Shown piece by piece: positions 14,968 through 22,848 of a stretch of DNA of 28,683 nucleotides. The notes under the pieces are model-generated. The model saw nothing but the letters and a program-made list of their open reading frames with translations, made no database searches and was not told the DNA's origin. Both the position numbers and the translations under genes were made by a program. The stretch is from an uncultured Mollicutes bacterium (GTDB taxonomy: Bacteria; Bacillota_I; Bacilli_A; Acholeplasmatales; Anaeroplasmataceae), in the NCBI GenBank assembly GCA_900540705.1, contig UQGR01000026.1:1-28683 (forward strand), given 5' to 3'. Each line of letters opens with the position of its first letter. The stretch's first letter is position 1.

Positions 14968-15700
14968 GCTTTGGATAGGAATCCTTATTTGTGTGGTTAT
15001 GTTTATAATTACAGGCTGTACAAAAGCGATTCCTGAAGGCGACATAAAAGATTTTGTAGATAAGCTGGATTTTGATCTAGCTTATCAGCAGGTCTCTACT
15101 GGAAAAAGTACAATTACAGCTACCTATACTGTCGATGGGACAGAGGATGGAAAGGTGTCCTTTGTTACCTATATCGATAAAAAGGATTTAAAATATCATT
15201 ATATGATTACTGAGGTTTCAGGAAGCTATTTTGGAACCGCCTCAGGACAGTATGGGTTTTATAAGCAAGAGGTATTAAGCTATATGAATCCAGATGATAC
15301 CGCATCTGTATTTAAAAAAACAGATGGCGAAGAGGAAGAGATTTCTTATCGTCCAGAGGATGTGACCATATCAGTCAACAACTTTTTCTATCAGGAATTA
15401 GAGGCTGGATATCATCGCGGTGGCGTCTATTATGGGGATTACATCCTTGCAAACTGTGGGAAGTATTATTCATGCTTTTCCTTGAATGAAGAAAAGACTG
15501 AGCTGACCTATCAGGTAAATACTTCGACAAGAGATAGTGAGGGAAATGAGATTTTGACGTTACATCATTTCACTGTTGATCAGTATGGAATGATATTAAC
15601 GCTCAGCTCTAAATCCATCAATGTTGAGAAAAATATTGAAATTGAAACGACGATTTTCTGCGAGTATAATATACCGATTGAAAAGAAGCTAGAATTATAA
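14960..15700 (+). CDS. Second lipoprotein of unknown function
   Basis: I do not recognise this protein. From the ATG at 14960 it has 246 residues, with signal peptide MRKLWIGILICVVMFIITGC and lipid Cys20. An in-frame ATG at 14939 would add seven polar residues (MVRQPTP) in front of the signal and is less likely, though GGTGAGG at 14941 is spaced about 12 bases from 14960. The start overlaps the end of the previous gene by eight bases (ATGCGTAA), so translation is coupled. After an acidic helix (DIKDFVDKLDFDLAY), the mature region has long alternating beta segments reminiscent of LolA/LppX-type half-barrels, but I cannot confirm the fold. Together with its neighbour it separates the ATPase from the pullulanase gene. 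Confidence 0.78.
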   Translation: MRKLWIGILICVVMFIITGCTKAIPEGDIKDFVDKLDFDLAYQQVSTGKSTITATYTVDGTEDGKVSFVTYIDKKDLKYHYMITEVSGSYFGTASGQYGFYKQEVLSYMNPDDTASVFKKTDGEEEEISYRPEDVTISVNNFFYQELEAGYHRGGVYYGDYILANCGKYYSCFSLNEEKTELTYQVNTSTRDSEGNEILTLHHFTVDQYGMILTLSSKSINVEKNIEIETTIFCEYNIPIEKKLEL

Positions 15701-15745
15701 AAAGACCAGTAAAGAATGAGGAAAGGAATTTTAGGAAGTAATGCT

Positions 15746-18439
15746 ATGAAAAAAATATTATTGTTTTTATTGTTTCTTCTAACAGGATTATCCTTGGTTT
15801 CCTGTGGTGGAGGAACAACAGATGATGGTGGCGACAAACCGGATGATGGTGATAAACCACAGCCTGTAGATCCAGAATTACCTGAATCTACTGAGGATTT
15901 AGGCTTTGCAATCCATTATGATCAGACAACGATGGATGGTGAAAAATATCACTGGAATCTGTGGCTGTGGGAAACTGGAAAAGATGGTGCAGACTATCAA
16001 TTCAATGGAAAAGACAGCTATGGAATTGTTGCAAGATATAAATGGGAAGAATTCTCTACAACTGCCAAGCAAAGTGGCATTGGCTTCATCGTTAAGGAGA
16101 ATAAGGTTTGGGCAGAAGGTCCAGCAAAAGACGGAGATAGTGACCGGTTTATTGATTTTTCTTCCTTAGAAAGAGATAAATACGGATACTACAATGTTTA
16201 TTTAAAATATGAGGATGAGACTGTGTATACAAGTGCAACTGGAGAAGTGAATGATATGGTATCCTACTTTAGTCTTGCCTACAATGTTGTGAAGGGCTTC
16301 CAGATTTGGTTCCAAACCAATAAGGCCTTTGAAAGCTATGAGATTACGCTTGGTGATCAGGTGGTATTCTCAGATACTGTAGGTCTAGACAAGCTAGAAA
16401 GTAAGGATGATACAAGAGTAGTATATAATTTAGGAAAAGAACTTCCAGATTTATTTAATACCTATTCTTTAAAGGTAACCTTTAAGGAAAGTGGAAAATC
16501 TATTGAGAAGGTAGCTGACAACTCTATCATTTATTCTACCCAGGCTTTTGCAGAGGCATATACCTATACAGGTGAGTTAGGTGCAATCTATAGAGCAGAA
16601 AGTACAACCTTTAGAGTATGGTCTCCGATTTCAACCTCAATCCAATTGAGAATTTATGATATAGGAACCCCTAAGAGCTTAGGTGGAAATGATATCTTTA
16701 CTGAATTTGCAATGACAAAGGGTGAGAAGGGTGTATGGGAATATACCTTCAATGGAGATTGTGCTGGAAAGTACTATACCTATGTTGTTACAAATGCAAC
16801 CTATAAAAATGCTGAGGTTGTGGATCCATATGCGAAATCTACTGGCTTAAATGGATTGAGAGGAATGATTGTTGATTTCTCCAAGACGAATCCAGAGGGC
16901 TGGGAGAATGTGAGCGTTCATCCATATTCTTCAACAGAATTGACCGTATATGAAACACATATTGCGGATTTAACAAGTAGTACTACATGGGGTGGTACTG
17001 CAGCGAACGCAAAGCTTTATACTGGCTTCTATGAGGCAGGAACAACCTATACAGAGGGTGATGTTACGGTTTCAACAGGCTTTGACCATATCAAGGAGCT
17101 TGGCGTGAATGCAGTTCAGATTTTACCATTCTTTGATCAGGCAAACGAAGAGCGTGTAGGAAAAAGAGCCTTTAACTGGGGCTATAACCCATTAAATTAC
17201 AATGCCTTAGATGGTATTTATTCTGCAGATCCTACCGATGGTTATTTGAAGATTAAGGAATTTAAAAACCTTGTAAAGGCCTACAACGAGGCTGGTATCA
17301 ATATCATTATGGATGTAGTTTATAACCATGTTGCAGGCTTAGAAAAATGCAATTTTGATGTGTTAATGCCAAAATATTATTTCCGTTATACCTCAGCAGG
17401 TGCTTCTAATGGTTCAGGCTGTGGAAATGAAACTGCATCTGAGATGCCAATGTTTAGAAAGTTTATGGTAGATTCTACAGAATTCTGGGCTTCTGAGTAT
17501 AAGCTTGGTGGTTTCCGTTTTGACTTGATGGGAATTCATGATGTGAAGACGATGAATGAACTATCTAAGAATCTACATGAGAATGTTAGCGAGCATATCA
17601 CAGTTTATGGCGAGCCATGGGCTGGTGGAACAATTGCGTTAGGTTCTGGACATACAGCTGCCGCTCAGGTTTCAATGAACAAGTATGAGGGGTATGGTTG
17701 TTTCAATGATAAGATGCGTGATGCGTTAATTAAGGGAGGCCTTAGTGGTAAGGCAGAACGTGGTTGGATTACGAACAGCAGTAAGGTTTCTAGTGGTGAT
17801 GTAACCAATATTAAGGCAGGTCTCAGAGGTTTAGTTCTTTCAACAAATAAGACCTTAGAACCAGAAAAATGTGTGAACTATGTAACCTGTCATGATAACT
17901 ATACTCTATATGACCGTATTAAGGCTGCTGGTATCAAGGATGAGGCTACAATTAAAAAGATGGCTATGCTATCTAACTCCGTAGTATTTACCTCTCAGGG
18001 TGTAACATTTATGCTGGCAGGAGAGGAATTCCTAAGAACTAAGGGTGGAAATGAAAACTCCTACAATGCCTCTTATAAGGTAAATGAGCTGAACTATAGT
18101 CTTAAGGTTAAGAATTTAGATATGTTTAATGCCTATAAGAAGCTAATTCAGTTAAAGCATAACAAGGGTCTATTTGGTAAATCTGGAGAAGAATGTAAGG
18201 AAATTACCATTCAGACAAATAAGGATGGCAGCTTAATTTATTATGATTTAGTAGATACAGTAAATCAGGTAAGCTATCGTATCGTTCACAGCAATGGCGT
18301 TGCTGCTCAGGATAAGCAGGTTGATTTAGCTGGCTATACTCTATATTTAGATACCTTAGGTAAGTCAGATTTAACATTGACTGCCCAGACAACACTGGAT
18401 GCTTATCAGACGATTATTGCAAGTAAGCCATTAGCCTAA
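15746..18439 (+). CDS. pulA: Surface-anchored type I pullulanase (EC 3.2.1.41)
   Basis: This 897-residue lipoprotein should debranch alpha-1,6 links in amylopectin and pullulan at the cell surface. The signal ends in LVSC (Cys20), followed by a Gly/Asp/Pro-rich linker. Residues about 53-150 (IHYDQTTMDGEKYHWNLWLW) are a CBM41 starch-binding module; about 272-370 (FRVWSPISTSIQLRIYD) a CBM48; the rest is the GH13 barrel. The type I signature appears as FNWGYNPLNYN (about residue 476). Catalytic regions are DVVYNH, GFRFDLMGIHD (nucleophile Asp593), YGEPWAGG (acid/base Glu623) and CHDNYTLYD (Asp717). A longer frame starts at 15716, but 15746 has AGGAAG 8 bases upstream and begins the signal peptide. 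It complements the amylase and precedes the starch-binding lipoprotein. Confidence 0.95.
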   Translation: MKKILLFLLFLLTGLSLVSCGGGTTDDGGDKPDDGDKPQPVDPELPESTEDLGFAIHYDQTTMDGEKYHWNLWLWETGKDGADYQFNGKDSYGIVARYKWEEFSTTAKQSGIGFIVKENKVWAEGPAKDGDSDRFIDFSSLERDKYGYYNVYLKYEDETVYTSATGEVNDMVSYFSLAYNVVKGFQIWFQTNKAFESYEITLGDQVVFSDTVGLDKLESKDDTRVVYNLGKELPDLFNTYSLKVTFKESGKSIEKVADNSIIYSTQAFAEAYTYTGELGAIYRAESTTFRVWSPISTSIQLRIYDIGTPKSLGGNDIFTEFAMTKGEKGVWEYTFNGDCAGKYYTYVVTNATYKNAEVVDPYAKSTGLNGLRGMIVDFSKTNPEGWENVSVHPYSSTELTVYETHIADLTSSTTWGGTAANAKLYTGFYEAGTTYTEGDVTVSTGFDHIKELGVNAVQILPFFDQANEERVGKRAFNWGYNPLNYNALDGIYSADPTDGYLKIKEFKNLVKAYNEAGINIIMDVVYNHVAGLEKCNFDVLMPKYYFRYTSAGASNGSGCGNETASEMPMFRKFMVDSTEFWASEYKLGGFRFDLMGIHDVKTMNELSKNLHENVSEHITVYGEPWAGGTIALGSGHTAAAQVSMNKYEGYGCFNDKMRDALIKGGLSGKAERGWITNSSKVSSGDVTNIKAGLRGLVLSTNKTLEPEKCVNYVTCHDNYTLYDRIKAAGIKDEATIKKMAMLSNSVVFTSQGVTFMLAGEEFLRTKGGNENSYNASYKVNELNYSLKVKNLDMFNAYKKLIQLKHNKGLFGKSGEECKEITIQTNKDGSLIYYDLVDTVNQVSYRIVHSNGVAAQDKQVDLAGYTLYLDTLGKSDLTLTAQTTLDAYQTIIASKPLA

Positions 18440-18450
18440 TTTTGTGATTC

Positions 18451-18475
18451 ATATTTGACCTTGGTCAGATATAAT
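18451..18475 (+). promoter_or_regulatory. Palindrome abutting a TATAAT box upstream of the starch-binding lipoprotein gene
   Basis: ATAT-T-TGACC-TT-GGTCA-G-ATAT (18451-18472) is a near-perfect 22-base dyad with a perfect core TGACC-TT-GGTCA. It runs into TATAAT (18470-18475). The -35 is poor, so activation or repression at the dyad is plausible. As RNA it would fold as a 9-bp hairpin with a CUUG loop, but without a T run, which argues against a terminator for pulA. Confidence 0.45.
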
Positions 18476-18569
18476 CAATAGAGCATTTTAGCTATGAATC
18501 CCATCATTTTAAAACTTAGGTTTTGAAGTGTAAAGTAAGTAAAATGAAAAAAGCTTTTCAAAAATTTCA

Positions 18570-18640
18570 AAGTCAATGTGTTCTCTATTATGGGAATGGA
18601 GAGCTCTCTTGACTTGAAAAAAAGGTGGCTGGACCCACCT
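18570..18640 (+). promoter_or_regulatory. Structured leader before the starch-binding lipoprotein gene
   Basis: AAGTCAA (18570-18576) can pair with TTGACTT (18609-18615), enclosing CTCT/AGAG and the palindrome GAGAGCTCTC (18599-18608). A second hairpin, AGGTGG-CTGGAC-CCACCT, lies at 18623-18640. Neither is followed by a T run. No known riboswitch was recognised. The pieces suggest a folded 5' leader affecting stability or translation of the downstream mRNA. Confidence 0.35.
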
Positions 18641-18698
18641 CATAAGCTATAAAAATTAGCAGTCCAAATATCTTTTAAGTTGTATAAAGGAGGAAGAA

Positions 18699-19979
18699 AT
18701 GAAAAAGATATTTAAAAATTTAGCGTTTGCGTTAGTAGGCGTTACTGCATTAGCTGCCCTAGCAAGCTGTGGTGGACATACCCATAGCTATAAGTGGGAA
18801 AGCGATGCAACAAAGCATAGACAGGTATGCGAAGAATGTAAAGAGGAGACTCCTTATGAAGCTCATAAATGGGGTGAGTGGGAAGTCGTAAAGGAAGCTA
18901 CAGAGGATGCTGCCGGATTAAGAAAGCATGTATGTAGTGAATGTGAATATGTTGGTGAAGAGGCTATTCCTGAAAAGGCTCCTGCAACAGGTGTTGCTAC
19001 TGCTGAAACTGCAGTTTATGCACAGGTACCTGCAGATTGGGAAGCAGTAAACATTTATTACTGGAACAGTCTAGAGGGAGACGCAAATACTCTTGATCCA
19101 GAATTAGCAACTGTATGGCCAGGTGCAGAAATGGTTGAGGTTAATGCTGACCAGCATATTTGGGGCTTCAAGGTTCCTGCAGGTGTAAATAGCGTTATTT
19201 TCAACAATGGTAGTAGCCAAACCGTGGATATCGCTTTTGCATTATCAAGAAACCTATATGTTTTAGGTGAAGAGGCAAATGCTGATGGTAAGTTTGAGGT
19301 TACTTATAGAAAGTACACTCCAGCTGCAACTGATCCAGAACTTCCAGGTGCTGTTGTAACTAAGGTTGAAAAGATTACTTTATATGCACAGGTTCCAGCT
19401 TCTTGGGCAGCAGTTAAATTACATTTCTGGGGTCTTCAGGAAACAACTTGGCCAGGAAATGATATGGTATTAGCTGATGAGACAAATAACATCTATAAAT
19501 ATGATGACTTTGTTACAAGCTCTGGCTTCATCATCAATAATAACGATGGTGTTCAAACTGCTAACCTAGCTTTATTTGAGGATAAGGATATCAATATCAT
19601 CATTGTAGAAGAAGATGGTTCTGTAAGCTATGGTAAGTATGAGAATGGCGTAATTACTCCTGTTGAGGTTGAAATCGACAAGACCATTACTGAGCTTTAC
19701 GTAATTGGTTCAATGAATACTTGGACAAAGAATGAAGATTTCAAGATGACTATCGCTGATGATACTGCAACCATTGAAATCATCTTATTAGAAAATGCTG
19801 AATTCAAGCTATATGATGGCGACTGGGCACATGATTGGGCTACTTTTGGTTATGTAGATACACTTCCTGAAGCATTTGCTGATAAGGATGGTAATATCAA
19901 GGTAGTTACACAAGGTACTTATGTTATTACAGTGAGTGGTTTAAATACAGATCCTGTATTAACTATCACTTTGAAGTAA
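18699..19979 (+). CDS. Surface starch-binding lipoprotein with tandem carbohydrate-binding modules
   Basis: This 426-residue protein has no catalytic domain. The signal ends in LASC (Cys24). Residues about 26-90 hold a His/Cys-rich segment with two CxxC pairs (CEEC, CSEC), a repeat type often seen in surface proteins of gut Bacillota. Two similar modules follow (about 105-205 and 225-325), each with YAQVPA-W-AV, a Trp/Phe-Trp pair and TVWPG or TTWPG, matching CBM26-type starch-binding domains. A third region (about 335-426, YVIGSMNTWTKNEDFKM and DWAHDWATFGYV) resembles another starch-binding fold such as the SusE/SusF type. It probably holds starch near the pullulanase and amylase. AAAGGAGGAAG precedes the ATG. 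It is the last gene before a strong terminator, and its own leader suggests separate or boosted expression. Confidence 0.85.
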   Translation: MKKIFKNLAFALVGVTALAALASCGGHTHSYKWESDATKHRQVCEECKEETPYEAHKWGEWEVVKEATEDAAGLRKHVCSECEYVGEEAIPEKAPATGVATAETAVYAQVPADWEAVNIYYWNSLEGDANTLDPELATVWPGAEMVEVNADQHIWGFKVPAGVNSVIFNNGSSQTVDIAFALSRNLYVLGEEANADGKFEVTYRKYTPAATDPELPGAVVTKVEKITLYAQVPASWAAVKLHFWGLQETTWPGNDMVLADETNNIYKYDDFVTSSGFIINNNDGVQTANLALFEDKDINIIIVEEDGSVSYGKYENGVITPVEVEIDKTITELYVIGSMNTWTKNEDFKMTIADDTATIEIILLENAEFKLYDGDWAHDWATFGYVDTLPEAFADKDGNIKVVTQGTYVITVSGLNTDPVLTITLK

Positions 19980-19993
19980 AGTAATTCAAGAAG

Positions 19994-20032
19994 AACTATA
20001 GATTTCATTTTTGATTTCTATAGTTTTTTTTT
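19994..20032 (+). terminator. Strong intrinsic terminator ending the starch locus
   Basis: AACTATAGA (19994-20002) and TCTATAGTT (20017-20025) form a perfect 9-bp stem with a 14-base loop. The T run of nine (20024-20032) begins in the last two stem positions. It lies 15 bases after the lipoprotein stop codon. Confidence 0.92.
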
Positions 20033-20037
20033 ACGAA

Positions 20038-20070
20038 AAATTGGTAAATTTTACCAATTTATGGTATAAT
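20038..20070 (+). promoter_or_regulatory. Promoter and 23-base dyad operator of the ibrA-like operon
   Basis: AAATTGGTAAA (20038-20048) and TTTACCAATTT (20050-20060) are perfect 11-base inverted arms around one T. The -10 is TATAAT (20065-20070) with TG one base before it (extended -10); the -35 TTGGTA (20041-20046), 18 bases away, lies inside the dyad. A dimeric repressor bound here would occlude the -35. Transcription should start near 20077. No regulator gene lies next to it. Confidence 0.7.
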
Positions 20071-20105
20071 AAATCAAATATTTGGAGATTATAGGGGGCA
20101 TTATT

Positions 20106-21428
20106 ATGAAAAAGAAATATTTTGATTTAAGTGTTTATGATGCATTGTTAAATCGTTTAAAATTCATTTTTGAAGAATTTGAAAATATTTTTGTTTCTTT
20201 TTCAGGTGGAAAGGATAGTGGACTCCTACTAAATTTAGTGATGGATTTTCAAAGAAAATATTATCCCAACCGTAGGATTGGTGTATTCCATCAGGATTTT
20301 GAAGCCCAGTATTCCTATACCACAAAATATGTGGAGGAAACCTTTGAGAGCTTAAAGGATGAAGCAGAGCTGTATTGGGTTTGCTTGCCGATGGCTACAA
20401 GGACTGCCTTAAGTAACTATGAAATGTATTGGTATCCCTGGGACGATAAGAAAGAAGATTTGTGGATTCGGCCTCGTCCTTCTCATGAATATGTAATTAC
20501 TATGGAGAACAACCCAATTACCACATATCGCTATAAGATGCATCAGGAGGATTTGGCTAAGCAGTTTGGAAGATGGTATAAGCTTTCTCATGGGGATACC
20601 TCGACGATTTGTCTTTTAGGAATTCGGGCCGATGAATCCTTACAAAGATATAATGCGTTCCTGAATAAAAAGAATGGCTATAAGCATCAATGCTGGATTA
20701 CTCAACAATTTAAAAATGTCTGGTGTGCATCTCCACTATATGACTGGACCGTTCAAGATGTATGGCATGCCATTGCGAAGCATGGCTATTCCTATAATCA
20801 GCTGTATGATATGCTATATCAGGCAGGTGTAAAGCCAACTCAAATGCGAGTTGCCTCTCCGTTCAATGATTACGCAAAGGACAGCTTAAATCTCTATCGG
20901 GTAATTGAACCTGAAACCTGGGTAAAGCTTTTAGGGAGAGTAAAGGGCGTAAACTTTGGAGGAATCTATGGTAGAACTAAAGCTTTAGGCTACCGCAACA
21001 TCACCTTACCACCAGACCATACCTGGGAATCCTACACAAAATTTTTGTTAGCTACCCTACCAGCGAGAATTAGAAACAACTACATTAAAAAGTTTAAGAC
21101 TTCCATAGAATTTTGGCATAAGGTAGGTGGTGGACTTGAGGAGGAAACCATCAGGGAGCTAGAAGAACGTGGGTATGAAATTAAAAGGAATGGAATTTCC
21201 AATTATACCATTTTTAAAAGCTCAAGAATCATTTTTTTAGGAAAAATTCCTGATCATACCGATGATATTAAAACATCTAAGGATATACCTAGCTGGAAAA
21301 GAATGTGCTACTGTATCTTAAAAAATGACCACATTTGTCGGTTTATGGGGTTTGGATTGACCCGAGACCAGCAAAGAAACATTGACATCATCAAAGAAAA
21401 ATATAAAGGTTTGGAGGAAGCATTATGA
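20106..21428 (+). CDS. IbrA-like PP-loop (PAPS-reductase-type) protein, DUF3440 family
   Basis: This 440-residue cytosolic protein has a PP-loop ATP-pyrophosphatase motif (SGGKDS, residues 33-38) as in phosphoadenosine-phosphosulfate reductases and DndC. The long C-terminal half (IYGRTKALGYRNITLPPDHTWESYTKFLL onwards) matches what I know of IbrA/DUF3440. In Escherichia coli, IbrA with IbrB affects expression of prophage eib genes; the chemistry is not established. No cysteine desulfurase or sulfur-assimilation gene is adjacent, so sulfate reduction is unlikely. The ATG at 20106 follows AGGGGGC; an in-frame TTG at 20082 gives an eight-residue extension without support. The TGA stop overlaps the start of the ParB-like gene in ATGA. 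Confidence 0.85.
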   Translation: MKKKYFDLSVYDALLNRLKFIFEEFENIFVSFSGGKDSGLLLNLVMDFQRKYYPNRRIGVFHQDFEAQYSYTTKYVEETFESLKDEAELYWVCLPMATRTALSNYEMYWYPWDDKKEDLWIRPRPSHEYVITMENNPITTYRYKMHQEDLAKQFGRWYKLSHGDTSTICLLGIRADESLQRYNAFLNKKNGYKHQCWITQQFKNVWCASPLYDWTVQDVWHAIAKHGYSYNQLYDMLYQAGVKPTQMRVASPFNDYAKDSLNLYRVIEPETWVKLLGRVKGVNFGGIYGRTKALGYRNITLPPDHTWESYTKFLLATLPARIRNNYIKKFKTSIEFWHKVGGGLEEETIRELEERGYEIKRNGISNYTIFKSSRIIFLGKIPDHTDDIKTSKDIPSWKRMCYCILKNDHICRFMGFGLTRDQQRNIDIIKEKYKGLEEAL

Positions 21429-21988
21429 CCTATAAAAGTCCTGTATACAACGTAATATCTGTACCTATTGAAAAAATAAATCCCAATGATTATAATCCAA
21501 ATAGTGTTGCCCCACCTGAGATGAAGCTTCTATATGATAGTATCAAAGAGGATGGATATACGATGCCTATTGTCTGTTATTATGATAAGGAGAAGGATAG
21601 CTATATTATCGTCGATGGCTTTCATAGGTATAGAGTGATGCTGGATTATCCTGATATCTATGACCGTGAACAGGGAAGATTACCTGTTACTGTGATTCAA
21701 AAGACCTTAGATAATCGGATGGCAAGTACGATTCGCCACAACCGAGCACGTGGTACTCACAATGTCGATTTAATGAGCAATATCATTAAGGATTTACATG
21801 AGCTGGGCAGGTCAGATGCCTGGATTTCGAAGCATCTTGGAATGGAAAAGGATGAGATTCTAAGATTGAAGCAGATTACTGGTCTTGCTTCTCTGTTCAA
21901 GGATTTAGATTATGGAAAAAGCTGGGTTCCTGAAGAAATAGATAAAGAATTTGCCGAATTAGAAAATGTTTTAGTTGCAAGTAAATGA
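21425..21988 (+). CDS. IbrB-like ParB/sulfiredoxin-fold protein
   Basis: This 187-residue protein begins with a ParB N-terminal-like domain: VPIEKINPNDYNPN, then the core DGFHRYR (residues 64-70), which replaces the GERR-type motif of chromosomal ParB. IRHNRARGTHNVDLMSN follows, a stretch typical of IbrB. A helical part (AWISKHLGMEKDEILRLKQI) may be a helix-turn-helix. Chromosome partitioning is unlikely since there is no ParA or parS context. The start overlaps the stop of the PP-loop gene by four bases, so both should be made in fixed ratio and may act as a complex. ParB-fold domains can bind or hydrolyse nucleotides; whether this pair modifies a nucleic acid is unknown. Confidence 0.82.
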   Translation: MTYKSPVYNVISVPIEKINPNDYNPNSVAPPEMKLLYDSIKEDGYTMPIVCYYDKEKDSYIIVDGFHRYRVMLDYPDIYDREQGRLPVTVIQKTLDNRMASTIRHNRARGTHNVDLMSNIIKDLHELGRSDAWISKHLGMEKDEILRLKQITGLASLFKDLDYGKSWVPEEIDKEFAELENVLVASK

Positions 21989-22057
21989 TAAAAAAGAGTA
22001 TGACCTAAGGACTTTCCGGATAAAATATAGATAAGAGCCTAGGACTGGAGGAGTATT

Positions 22058-22492
22058 ATGATTTATACGGATAAAACAAAATTAGCACTGCGATTATGCT
22101 TTGACTGTCATAAGGACCAAGTAGATAAAAGTGGGCTGCCTTATGTGTTTCACCCCTTTCATATTGCTGAACAAATGGATACTGAGGATGCCTGCTGTGT
22201 AGCTTTATTACATGACGTCTTAGAGGATACTCAAATGACGATAGATGATTTAGTTCAATATGGCTTTAGTGGTCCTGTGTTAAAGGCGTTAGAGCTTTTA
22301 ACCCATCATAAGGAAACCCCTTATTTTGATTATATTTTAAATATAAAGACAAATCCTCTGGCAAGAAAAATAAAGCTTGCAGATTTAAAGCATAACTCTG
22401 ACCTTACACGATTGACAGAGATAAAATCAGAGGATCTAGCTCGAAATGAGAAGTATAAAAAGGCGATTGAATTATTAGAGGATATGGAATAA
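22058..22492 (+). CDS. Small HD-domain phosphohydrolase, Mesh1/RelA-SpoT hydrolase type
   Basis: This 144-residue protein consists of only an HD domain. Metal-binding and catalytic features are YVFHPFHIAEQM (His32), the HD pair at 52-53 in ALLHDVLEDT with Glu56-Asp57, and KLADLKHN, which supplies a further Asp. These match the (p)ppGpp hydrolase part of RelA/SpoT and stand-alone small hydrolases (Mesh1-like). No synthetase or TGS/ACT domain is present. CTGGAGGAG precedes the ATG. It begins 69 bases after the ibrB-like gene with no terminator between them, so co-transcription is possible. The substrate could be (p)ppGpp or another nucleotide. Confidence 0.85.
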   Translation: MIYTDKTKLALRLCFDCHKDQVDKSGLPYVFHPFHIAEQMDTEDACCVALLHDVLEDTQMTIDDLVQYGFSGPVLKALELLTHHKETPYFDYILNIKTNPLARKIKLADLKHNSDLTRLTEIKSEDLARNEKYKKAIELLEDME

Positions 22493-22515
22493 AATAAAGG
22501 AAGAGGAATGATATT

Positions 22516-22815
22516 ATGTATTATGTATGTGATAGCTTTGATTTTAATCAAGAAGTAGAATTTGGACAGGATATTCATACGACATTTCAAGGAAAAAAGC
22601 TAGTGCTTAAGGATGTCTATGCCTATGATGGACCTGTTACGATGCAGTACCTACCCTATGGTGGTATTCAGTCTGTTTTTGATTATCATATCATTCTTAC
22701 AACGAAGAGTGGGTTTATCGCCTGTGATGCAGTTGAATATGAGGGCAAATCTCTTTCAGCAAAGGAATTTATTGAGCGTTTTCCCGATTTGGTAAACGAG
22801 GTCCTTCCTTCCTAA
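22516..22815 (+). CDS. Hypothetical 99-residue protein
   Basis: I do not recognise this protein. It is soluble, with no signal or membrane segment, and acidic, with several short strand-like stretches (KKLVLKDVYAYDGPVTMQYL, YHIILTTKSGFIACDAVEY) and a C-terminal helix (SAKEFIERFPDLVNEVL). AGGAAGAGG precedes the ATG, and the gene lies 23 bases after the HD gene and 33 before the next. Tight spacing and a good ribosome binding site argue that it is real and belongs to the operon ending at 23455. Confidence 0.7.
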   Translation: MYYVCDSFDFNQEVEFGQDIHTTFQGKKLVLKDVYAYDGPVTMQYLPYGGIQSVFDYHIILTTKSGFIACDAVEYEGKSLSAKEFIERFPDLVNEVLPS

Positions 22816-22848
22816 TTGAATTAAAAAAGAAGTAAAGAGGTAGTTGGT

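Noticed and set aside
18623..18640. GGTGG-containing hairpin resembling the T-box antiterminator (AGGGTGG...)
   Set aside because: The matching ACCGCG part, a specifier stem and a terminator are missing, and the downstream gene has nothing to do with amino acids or aminoacylation.
20106..21988. Complete Dnd/Ssp phosphorothioation system
   Set aside because: Only the PP-loop and ParB-fold proteins are present; there is no cysteine desulfurase, ATPase or DndE-like gene nearby, and the pair fits IbrA/IbrB better.
21425..21988. Chromosome-partition ParB
   Set aside because: It lacks the ParB GERR-type motif, has DGFHRYR instead, is only 187 residues long, and has no ParA gene or parS site beside it.
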